A DNA stretch of 29,630 nt from Bacillota bacterium. Its GTDB lineage: Bacteria > Bacillota > UBA4882 > UBA8346. The notes beneath the pieces were generated by a model. The model had not been told where the DNA came from, did no database searches, and worked only from the letters and a program-made list of their open reading frames with translations. Position 1 is the first letter of the stretch, and each line of letters begins with the position of its first letter. The stretch covers positions 1-29,630 of the forward strand of contig JAEZJQ010000030.1 of NCBI GenBank assembly GCA_023436305.1, given 5' to 3'. This document shows, piece after piece, positions 15,507 to 22,668 of this stretch. The position numbers and the translations under genes were made by a program.

Positions 15507-15524
15507 TTGTTATTTATTTCACAA
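15507..15524 (-). promoter_or_regulatory. Rex-type operator just upstream of the second operon's promoter
   Basis: TTGTTATTTATTTCACAA lies 7 bases upstream of the -35 hexamer. Its centre is 64 bases from that of the site at 15443-15460, so the pair brackets the promoter and could bind cooperatively. Confidence 0.6.
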
Positions 15525-15555
15525 ACTGTTAATTTAAAAAAGATGATCCATTGTT

Positions 15556-17964
15556 TTAGAACCAGGATTGCTCGCTTAATTGATAACCTTTCACCTGAAA
15601 CAGTCGTAAACAAACATCGACTACATCAGGATCATAAAGAATCCCGCGCTTATCGGATATCTCCTTTAAAGCAATATTTATTCCCAGAGCAGGCCGATAG
15701 GGCCGGTGCGAGGCCATGGCTTCGATCACATCGGCCACCGCCATGATTTTGGATTCAAACATAATCTGATCGCTCTGTAAGCCTGAAGGGTAACCCGAGC
15801 CATTCAACCGTTCATGGTGTTGTAAAATGATTTGGGCAATGGGCCACGGAAAGTCAAAGGATTTTAATATATCATAGGCGATTTCAGGGTGAATTTTAAT
15901 CAGATTCAATTCCACATCCCGCAGGCGGCCCGGTCTGTTTAAGATGTCCACCGGAACATAGATTTTGCCAAGGTCATGAACAATGGCCGCCATGCGGAGC
16001 CCCTCCAACTGTTCCTTGGGAAGCCCCAACTCACTGCCAATGGCGCAGGCCAATTCGGCAACCCGGAACTGGTGCCCGGCAGTATAAGGGTCTCTGGTTT
16101 CCACGGTGAGCGCAATAGTCTTAATGAAGCCCTCAATGACTTTTCGTAATTGCATCTCGTTTTTGAGGTGCTCTTGTTCCGCCGCCAGGTATTTGGCTTG
16201 CTCTTGTACTTGATTGAACAGGGTGACTCCTTGAATGGCGCTGCACAGGATACGGCGGAGGGAACTGCAAATGCTTACATTATTTGAGCCGATATCAAAA
16301 AGCACAAATCCAAATTGAGTTTGTGCAAAAGTAAGCGAAACCACAACCATGTTATACGGCTTGTTCGTGGGTAAGATATGGCCGGGGATCAATTGGCGGG
16401 AAGGAAAGATCGGATTCTGCCCGGTGGTGGGAATTTGTCCTTGTTCGTTAAAAGCCAGAATCAGTTTGGAAGTCAAATATGAGGTGTGATCCGGATCGTT
16501 AAACGCCGACATATAACAGCTTTTCAACCCGGTTTGCGGGAGCCGTTTGGCCAGGGCTTCAATTAAATGAGCCATATTCGAAGTAAATAATAGTTCTTCC
16601 CGGATCAGGTTTAAGATGTCGTTATTCTCCAACGATTCGTGGATCCGGCGTCTTTCCTTCAATATAGCCATTTCTCCGCTGAGTACCCGGGCTTGGTGCC
16701 ATAAATTCTCAACTTGGTTTAAGACCGCGGGATCGGAGATGTATGGTAAAATACTGCGGCGTAATTCGGAGAGGATCTCTTGCCATTTGAACAAACTTAG
16801 TTCATCCCTCACGGTTTGCCGTAATACCCTGGAGAATGTCTTTAAAAAGCCGTTTTTCTGCTGGTTCTCCAATTCATGAAACAACGCGTCCAGCACTGGC
16901 TCTATTAATTGTATATAGCGGTTGGATTTGCCATTGGCGAATAAATGACGGATATTGTGATAAATCTCGGCCAAGATTTGCTTTTTGTTTTTCATTAGCA
17001 GTGAATTAACCATAACCGGATGATTAATCAGGATTCCCCCTCCGGCGGCTTTGGAGGTTAATTCGGAAAAACAACCGCAGGAATCGCGGATGATTAATTG
17101 GGTGGGAATCTTGGCTTGCGCGGGAATTATTTTATGCTGGATTAAATCCAATACCATTTGGGCCGCCCGGCGGCCTTGTTCATAAAAAGACTGATCCACG
17201 GTGGTTAAAGGGGGGGATGCGTAACTGCCAATTTCCAAGTTGTCAAAACCAACTAAGGAAATATCTTCGGGAACCTGAATCCCCCGGATATTGAGTTCGT
17301 CCAGAGCTCCCAGGGCCATATCATCATTACCCGCCACAATTACTTCAAAATGGGCTTTTCTTTTATCAAGCAATGTTTTAACGGCGTTCCTCCCGGATAG
17401 TGGGGTGAAATCCCCTTGAACCACCAGGTTGTCATCGGGTATTATGCCATATTCCCGCAATACATCTTGAAAAATTTGATATCGTTCCACGGCGTCCCGG
17501 TTATCAGCCGGACCCCCGATATAAGCCAATTTAGTAAATCCGTGAACTTCAATAAGGTGCGCCAACAAATCACGAAAACCTACCGTATTATCCGTTAAGA
17601 CGGAGGGAATGCCGTCAAAATCCATGGCGATAGTCACGACTGGAATCGGGTAAAAATGGGCGCAAAAGTCCTTGATCATTTCAAAACTCGCAAAATGCCC
17701 GATACTGGCCGCCATAATAATTAAACCATCCACATTCTCGGGGCCTGCCAGATCAAAGAGGAGGGTTCGTTGCGCTTCATACTCGCGGCTGGAAAAGATA
17801 CAGCCACCTTCAAAACATAGCAGGTTAATCTTTTGGTCCCGGGCAAAGTCGGAGGCGCCGCTTAAAATATCCTGTTGATATTGGGTGTTTAACCAATCAA
17901 CCAGTAAGCCGATGGTCGGGAGGTTTTTTTTTGGTTTGGGGGATGATTTACTGTGTGAATCCAT
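15556..17964 (-). CDS. Ligand-sensing HD-GYP protein: LacI-type binding domain + HD-GYP phosphodiesterase
   Basis: An 802-residue soluble protein. Residues about 15-300 form a LacI/GalR-type periplasmic-binding-protein fold (LPTIGLLVDWLNTQYQ, NVDGLIIMAA, DDMALGALDELNIRGIQVPEDISLVGFDN, LIIRDSCGC). There is no N-terminal HTH and no signal peptide, so it should sense a small ligand, perhaps a sugar, in the cytoplasm. A helical and GAF-like middle (about 320-600) and a short coiled coil lead to an HD-GYP domain with HDLGK (663-667) and HHERLNGSGYP (716-726), the signature of cyclic-di-GMP phosphodiesterases. It is a tandem paralogue of the next gene. The ribosome site is weak (AGAGAG). The ligand is unknown; catalytic residues look intact. 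Confidence 0.88.
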   Translation of the reverse strand: MDSHSKSSPKPKKNLPTIGLLVDWLNTQYQQDILSGASDFARDQKINLLCFEGGCIFSSREYEAQRTLLFDLAGPENVDGLIIMAASIGHFASFEMIKDFCAHFYPIPVVTIAMDFDGIPSVLTDNTVGFRDLLAHLIEVHGFTKLAYIGGPADNRDAVERYQIFQDVLREYGIIPDDNLVVQGDFTPLSGRNAVKTLLDKRKAHFEVIVAGNDDMALGALDELNIRGIQVPEDISLVGFDNLEIGSYASPPLTTVDQSFYEQGRRAAQMVLDLIQHKIIPAQAKIPTQLIIRDSCGCFSELTSKAAGGGILINHPVMVNSLLMKNKKQILAEIYHNIRHLFANGKSNRYIQLIEPVLDALFHELENQQKNGFLKTFSRVLRQTVRDELSLFKWQEILSELRRSILPYISDPAVLNQVENLWHQARVLSGEMAILKERRRIHESLENNDILNLIREELLFTSNMAHLIEALAKRLPQTGLKSCYMSAFNDPDHTSYLTSKLILAFNEQGQIPTTGQNPIFPSRQLIPGHILPTNKPYNMVVVSLTFAQTQFGFVLFDIGSNNVSICSSLRRILCSAIQGVTLFNQVQEQAKYLAAEQEHLKNEMQLRKVIEGFIKTIALTVETRDPYTAGHQFRVAELACAIGSELGLPKEQLEGLRMAAIVHDLGKIYVPVDILNRPGRLRDVELNLIKIHPEIAYDILKSFDFPWPIAQIILQHHERLNGSGYPSGLQSDQIMFESKIMAVADVIEAMASHRPYRPALGINIALKEISDKRGILYDPDVVDVCLRLFQVKGYQLSEQSWF

Positions 17965-18046
17965 GATTAATCTCTCTAAATAAGTATTTTTAAAAACAAT
18001 GCTGAAAATCCAATACTTTAATTTTAGAGCCTATATTATATATTAG

Positions 18047-18073
18047 ATATCGTCTTTATTCGTTAAAAGTTAA
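18047..18073 (-). promoter_or_regulatory. Sigma-28-like promoter of the first LacI-HD-GYP gene
   Basis: On the minus strand GACGATAT (18047-18054) resembles the sigma-D/FliA -10 element GCCGATAT, with TTAA (consensus TAAA) 15 bases upstream. The same block, AAAGACGATA followed by AT-rich sequence, precedes the paralogous gene. The predicted leader is about 76 bases. Confidence 0.35.
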
Positions 18074-18187
18074 AGATTGAAGGGTAAAAGTTTTGAGTTT
18101 CAAATTTAAATTTTAAGGGTGCGAATTCCGGGTTGCGATGTAAAGCGCCGTATTGTGATATTGGAGTTTCGAATGATGAGTTTTGAA

Positions 18188-20593
18188 TTATTGAAAAGAT
18201 AAGTTTTCACTAAATTGGTAATTTTTAACCTGAAACAAGTATAAACAAGTGTCGACGATATCCGGGTCATAAAGCACACCCCGATGATCGGCGATTTCGT
18301 TTAAGGCGGCATCGATGCCCAAGGCAGGCCGGTAGGGGCGATTTGAAGCCATGGCTTCAATAACATCTGCCACGGCCAATATTTTGGCAATATAATTGAT
18401 CTGATCATTTTTCAATCCGGAAGGGTAACCCGAACCGTTTAATCGTTCATGGTGCTGCAAAATGATTTGGGCGATGGGCCATGGAAACTCAAAGGATTTT
18501 AAAATCTTATAGGCAATTTCGGGATGATTTTTAATTAAGCTAAATTCAACATCCTTTAACCGGCCCGGTTTATTTAAAATATCCACCGGGATATATATTT
18601 TGCCCAAATCATGAACGATGGAAGCCATCCGTAACCCTTCCATCTGTTCTTTGGATAGCCCCATTTCAGCGCCGATGGCACAGGCCAGATCGGCGACCCG
18701 GAACTGGTGCCCGGCTGTATAAGGATCTCTGGTTTCGACGGTGAGAGCGATGGTTTTAATGAATCCTTCAATGACTTTTCTTAATTCGGCCTCGTTTTTG
18801 AGGTGTTCTTGTTCCGCCACCAAGTACTTGGCCTGCTCCTGGATTTGATTGAAGAGGGTTACTCCTCGCAAGACACTGCACAGGATACGGCGGAGGTCGC
18901 TGCAAATATGGGCATTATTTAAATCAATATTAAAAAGAATAAATCCAAATTGAGTTTGGGTGAAGTTCAGAGAGACTACCATCATGATATATTGTTTGTC
19001 ATCCGGCAAGATATGTTTGGGGATTAATTGGCGGGAGGGGAAAACTGCAGTCCGGTCATCGATGGGAACCGATCCATTTTCATCAAAGGCCAGGAGCAGC
19101 CGGGAATTGAGATAGGGGGTGGAATCGCCATCGTTAAAGGCCGACATATAACAGCTTTTGATTCCGGCTTGCGGCAACCTTTTCGGCAGGACATTCAACA
19201 AATCGTTCATATTTAAGGTGACCAACAATTCTTCCCGGATTAAGTTCAGTAACTGGTTGCTTTCCAGTGAATCATGAATGCGGCGTTTCTCCTTGGAGAT
19301 GGCCATTTCACCGATGATAATCCGGGCTTGATGCCATAAATTTTCCGCCCGGGCTAAAACGGCGGGGTCGGAGAGATATGGCAAGCAACAGCGGCGTACT
19401 TCGGAGAGAACCTCTTGCCATAAGAACAAATTCATATGGTCACTGGCGGCCTGGCGCAATATCTTGGAAAATATATTTAAAAAACCATTTTTATGGTTGT
19501 TTTCGAATTCGTTCCACAAAGCCTCCAGCATTTGTTCGATGAGTTGAATATATAGGTTGCTTTTATTATCCGAAAAAAGATAACGGGTGTTTTTGATAAT
19601 CTCGTCCCCAATTTGCTTTTTTTGCTTGATGAAGTCCGAGTGAGCCGGGTCATTCCCGGCGATGCCCCCACCGGCGGCTTTGGAGGTTAATTCCGAGAAG
19701 CAGCCGCAGGATTCGCGTAAAATTAATTTGGTCGGTATTTTTACCTGTAAGGGGACCGCTTTTTGTTGAATGCAATTCCAGATCATTTCCGCCGCGCGCC
19801 AACCCTGTTCATAGAAAGGTTGGGCTACGGTGGTTAAAGCCGGTGATGAGTAACTGGCCATTTCCAGGTTGTCAAAACCAACCAGGGCTACATCTTCGGG
19901 AACCTTGATTCCCCGGGCGTTGAGTTCGTCCAATGCCCCCAGCGCCATGTCGTCACTGGCCGCCACAATCACATCAAAACTGGATTTGCGTTCATCGATG
20001 AGTGTTTTCACGGCGTCCATTCCGGATTGCTTGGTGAAGTCACCTTGGACAACCAGATTTTCGTCGGGGGTAATACCGTGTTCCAGCAATACAGTTTGAA
20101 AGGTCCAATACCTTTCCAAAGCGTCCTGATTACCGGCGGTACCGGTGATAAAGGCCAATCGGGTAAAACCGTGAACTTCGATAAGATGGTTCATTAAATC
20201 CCGCATACCGGCGATGTTATCGTTTAACAGAGAAGGTATGTTCTCAAATTCCATGGCGATGCTGACCACCGGAATGGGATGGTAACGCCGGCAAAATTCG
20301 GCGATGGCTTCAGTATTGGTAAAGTGTCCGATGACCGCGGACATGATAATTAAACCATCCACGTTTTCCCCATCGACCAGATCAAACAGGATGGTTCGCT
20401 GGGCTTCATATTCCCGGCTGGAATGAATGCAACCGCCTTCAAAGCATAACAGATTAATCCGATGTTTTCGGGCATAGTCACCGGCCCCATTCAAAAAATC
20501 AAGTTTGTATTGGTTATCCAGCCAATCCATGAATAATCCAATGGTGGGTAGCGGCGTTTTTGGTTTGGCTGTTGTAGAAGTATGTAAAACCAT
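18188..20593 (-). CDS. Ligand-sensing HD-GYP protein, second tandem paralogue
   Basis: An 801-residue protein aligned end to end with the product of 15556-17964, and identical at most positions by eye. It has an HTH-less LacI-type sensing domain (LPTIGLFMDWLDNQYK; DDMALGALDELNARGIKVPEDVALVGFDN; LILRESCGC), a helical/GAF-like middle, and HD-GYP with HDLGK (661-665) and HHERLNGSGYP (714-724). Divergence is highest in the middle region and at the two termini, which suggests related but distinct input signals after duplication. GGGGAG lies 7 bases before ATG. The two genes are 223 bases apart and each has its own promoter-like block, so they are probably transcribed separately. Confidence 0.88.
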   Translation of the reverse strand: MVLHTSTTAKPKTPLPTIGLFMDWLDNQYKLDFLNGAGDYARKHRINLLCFEGGCIHSSREYEAQRTILFDLVDGENVDGLIIMSAVIGHFTNTEAIAEFCRRYHPIPVVSIAMEFENIPSLLNDNIAGMRDLMNHLIEVHGFTRLAFITGTAGNQDALERYWTFQTVLLEHGITPDENLVVQGDFTKQSGMDAVKTLIDERKSSFDVIVAASDDMALGALDELNARGIKVPEDVALVGFDNLEMASYSSPALTTVAQPFYEQGWRAAEMIWNCIQQKAVPLQVKIPTKLILRESCGCFSELTSKAAGGGIAGNDPAHSDFIKQKKQIGDEIIKNTRYLFSDNKSNLYIQLIEQMLEALWNEFENNHKNGFLNIFSKILRQAASDHMNLFLWQEVLSEVRRCCLPYLSDPAVLARAENLWHQARIIIGEMAISKEKRRIHDSLESNQLLNLIREELLVTLNMNDLLNVLPKRLPQAGIKSCYMSAFNDGDSTPYLNSRLLLAFDENGSVPIDDRTAVFPSRQLIPKHILPDDKQYIMMVVSLNFTQTQFGFILFNIDLNNAHICSDLRRILCSVLRGVTLFNQIQEQAKYLVAEQEHLKNEAELRKVIEGFIKTIALTVETRDPYTAGHQFRVADLACAIGAEMGLSKEQMEGLRMASIVHDLGKIYIPVDILNKPGRLKDVEFSLIKNHPEIAYKILKSFEFPWPIAQIILQHHERLNGSGYPSGLKNDQINYIAKILAVADVIEAMASNRPYRPALGIDAALNEIADHRGVLYDPDIVDTCLYLFQVKNYQFSENLSFQ

Positions 20594-20718
20594 TCATTAT
20601 CTCCCCAGATGAGCCGTTTCGGGTTACCCATGACAACGTGCAACTCCACAGTATGAAAAATAGATAAAAAAATTCATTTTTATCATCAATTTTAATACAT
20701 ATATTACATATATATTAA

Positions 20719-20746
20719 TTATCGTCTTTTATAATAAAATAGTTTA
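20719..20746 (-). promoter_or_regulatory. Sigma-28-like promoter of the second LacI-HD-GYP gene
   Basis: On the minus strand TAAA (20743-20746), 16 bases, then GACGATAA (20719-20726), close to the FliA/SigD pattern TAAA-N15-GCCGATAA. It lies about 120 bases ahead of the start codon. Conservation with the sister gene is the best support. Confidence 0.35.
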
Positions 20747-20783
20747 TAATCAAATCCTGGTTATTTGGAAAAATATTTTTTAT

Positions 20784-21665
20784 CTATTTTAAAAACACAT
20801 GATTGCCAATCCGGATCGTCACTCTTAAATTGGCTGTGGCAAAAAACCGCAAACCCTCCGGAGAAGAAAGGGCCGGATTGTAAAAATAGAGCGCGCCCCG
20901 GGAAGGATCAACACCATTTAGCGCATCTTGAGCTGCCCTCATACAAGAGGAGGAGGGAGTGATGGTGGGCAATTTGGGAAGGCTGCTAAATTGGCCGGGC
21001 TGGTAAATGACTTCACGAATTGTGGTTGGAAATTCACCGCTTCGGATCCGGTTAAGCACTACCGCCCCTACGGCTACCTGGCCGTCGTAAGGTTCATCAC
21101 CGGCTTCGGCGGTAATCAATTTGGCCAACAGGTATATTTCACTGTCCGTGGGCGTTTCCGAAGGGCTGCCGCCGGGACTTCGCCAGTCCTGCAAACGATA
21201 ACTGACGGCCCCCCCCAGGACGGGAGTAAAGCCGTTACTGGATTGACTTCCATTAAATAATTGGCTGGGAATCATTTTGGCTTCCAGAGAGACCGAAAGG
21301 CCGGGAATGATTTTCGATAAATTATATCCGGCGCCGACGGTAAGCTCAATTTTCTGGGATACATCCAGCCCCGAATGATAACTATCATTAAGATCCCGGA
21401 CGCCAAGGCCCATATATGTAGTCGTTCCGTTAAAGGAAGAGTTGGTTTTATAGAGAAGGGCGGCGGAGAGGCTATGATCTTGAAGACCGTAGCTGCCGGA
21501 TACGGCAAGGCGGTTGGTAAACCAATAGTTTCCTTTAAGAGAGTAGGCCAATTGATTATTGGTATACCGGCATTCCAAAGCGCCCTCCAGGTTTCCCAAA
21601 GCCGGTTCCGTGAGTCCGGTGAGTAGTAAGAACAATACCAGGAAACTCCAATAACTTTTTTTCAA
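20784..21665 (-). CDS. SleB-type cell wall hydrolase with N-terminal beta-barrel-like domain
   Basis: A 293-residue exported protein. Residues 1-24 are a signal peptide (LFLLLTGLTEPALG). Residues 25-160 show short alternating strands rich in aromatic and small residues with polar turns (ECRYTNNQLAYSLKG, TYMGLGVRDL, IELTVGAGYNL, GLSVSLEAKMI, VLGGAVSYRL), as in small outer-membrane barrels. After a Pro/Ser linker, residues 175-293 are a SleB/hydrolase-2 catalytic domain: LLAKLITAEAGDEPYDGQVA with the expected catalytic Glu187, GQFSSL, FYNP and IGNHVF. SleB enzymes are lytic transglycosylases that cut spore-cortex or wall glycan. The start is TTG, 6 bases after GAGGAGGT. No peptidoglycan-binding repeat is present, unlike classical SleB. 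Confidence 0.8.
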   Translation of the reverse strand: MKKSYWSFLVLFLLLTGLTEPALGNLEGALECRYTNNQLAYSLKGNYWFTNRLAVSGSYGLQDHSLSAALLYKTNSSFNGTTTYMGLGVRDLNDSYHSGLDVSQKIELTVGAGYNLSKIIPGLSVSLEAKMIPSQLFNGSQSSNGFTPVLGGAVSYRLQDWRSPGGSPSETPTDSEIYLLAKLITAEAGDEPYDGQVAVGAVVLNRIRSGEFPTTIREVIYQPGQFSSLPKLPTITPSSSCMRAAQDALNGVDPSRGALYFYNPALSSPEGLRFFATANLRVTIRIGNHVFLK

Positions 21666-21761
21666 GCCGTAACCTCCTCACATATGTATCACTTATTTAA
21701 TTTTCGATGATTTTGATGATTCTTCCTGCTATGGGCGTAATTTTTTGCAAGGAGTTTATTG

Positions 21762-22646
21762 ATGAATTCAAAACGAACTATTTTTCAACAACATCGAAGA
21801 TTTTACCACATTTTAGCCGGATTCTTAATGTTTTCGCTGGGTTTTGGTATGTTGCCGGCGGGAGGAGCGTATTTATTGATAGAGTTGTGTCCAACGGCGA
21901 GGGCTCATGAACGCTTACCCTCGCCTAGCTCCGAGAACGGCCAAAACAAAGGAGTAGTTGCCATGGCGCCACCGGGAGCCGGAACTCTTCCGGCGCTTAT
22001 CAAGAAGCAGACCTTTTTCTCGGTGAGAAAACGTTTGATTGAGGTTTATGAATTCGGCGTTGGCGAGCGCTGTACATTAGTCATCGGAGGAGTTCATGGA
22101 AACGAAACGGCGGGAGTGGTTTTAGCACGAGCCTTGTTGAACTATCTTCGGCCGCTTTCCATAGCGGATTTTGAGGGTAGGGTGGTCTTAATACCCGTGG
22201 CCAATCCGGACGGTTTTAAAGCCAGTACGCGCCGGAACGCCAATCAAATCGATATCAACCGGAATTTTCCAACGCGTAACTTTCGTTCCCACCGGCTGGC
22301 CCGTCGCTATAATCCGGGGAGGTTGGCTGCTTCGGAGCCGGAGACCAGGGCGATTTTAAAAGTTGCGGATGAATATCATCCGGATTTAATTATTACCTTT
22401 CACGGGGATCTGAATTGCGTAAATTATGACGGGCCGGGGGCTGAAGTGGCGGCCCGGATTGGCGCGGGTAATGGGATGCCTGTAATGGCTGATCTGGGGT
22501 ATGACACTCCCGGGTCGCTGGGCACATATTTTGGGCGGGAACGGAATATTCCGGTAATCACCCTGGAGCTATGGCCGAAAGACGATCAGTGGAGCCGTCA
22601 TGGGAAAGCGATCCTGGCGGAAATTGGGGTTAAAGTACATTCCTAA
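21762..22646 (+). CDS. M14-family zinc peptidase, MpaA/aspartoacylase-like
   Basis: A 294-residue protein, membrane-anchored or exported, with a hydrophobic segment at residues 17-42. The catalytic domain (about 85-290) has the M14 zinc site HGNE (His112, Glu115) and His214 (TFHGD), substrate-binding NPDGF...RRNANQIDINRNFP (148-170), and catalytic Glu269 (VITLELWP). This pattern fits murein-tripeptide amidase MpaA and related succinylglutamate desuccinylase-like enzymes, so trimming of peptidoglycan peptides is likely. ATG at 21762 is chosen because AAGGAG lies 7 bases ahead; a TTG directly before it is less likely. It is divergent from the SleB-type gene, which supports a wall-turnover role. 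Confidence 0.82.
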   Translation: MNSKRTIFQQHRRFYHILAGFLMFSLGFGMLPAGGAYLLIELCPTARAHERLPSPSSENGQNKGVVAMAPPGAGTLPALIKKQTFFSVRKRLIEVYEFGVGERCTLVIGGVHGNETAGVVLARALLNYLRPLSIADFEGRVVLIPVANPDGFKASTRRNANQIDINRNFPTRNFRSHRLARRYNPGRLAASEPETRAILKVADEYHPDLIITFHGDLNCVNYDGPGAEVAARIGAGNGMPVMADLGYDTPGSLGTYFGRERNIPVITLELWPKDDQWSRHGKAILAEIGVKVHS

Positions 22647-22668
22647 GAGGCCCATGAAGCTATGCCTC
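22647..22668. terminator. Weak hairpin between convergent genes
   Basis: GAGGC (22647-22651) pairs with GCCTC (22664-22668) in the 20-base gap between the M14 peptidase gene and the helicase gene, overlapping the helicase stop. No U tract follows, so termination here is doubtful. Confidence 0.25.

Noticed and set aside
15556..17964. LacI-family transcription repressor
   Set aside because: Only the ligand-binding half is present. Residues 1-15 cannot hold an HTH, and the C terminus is HD-GYP.
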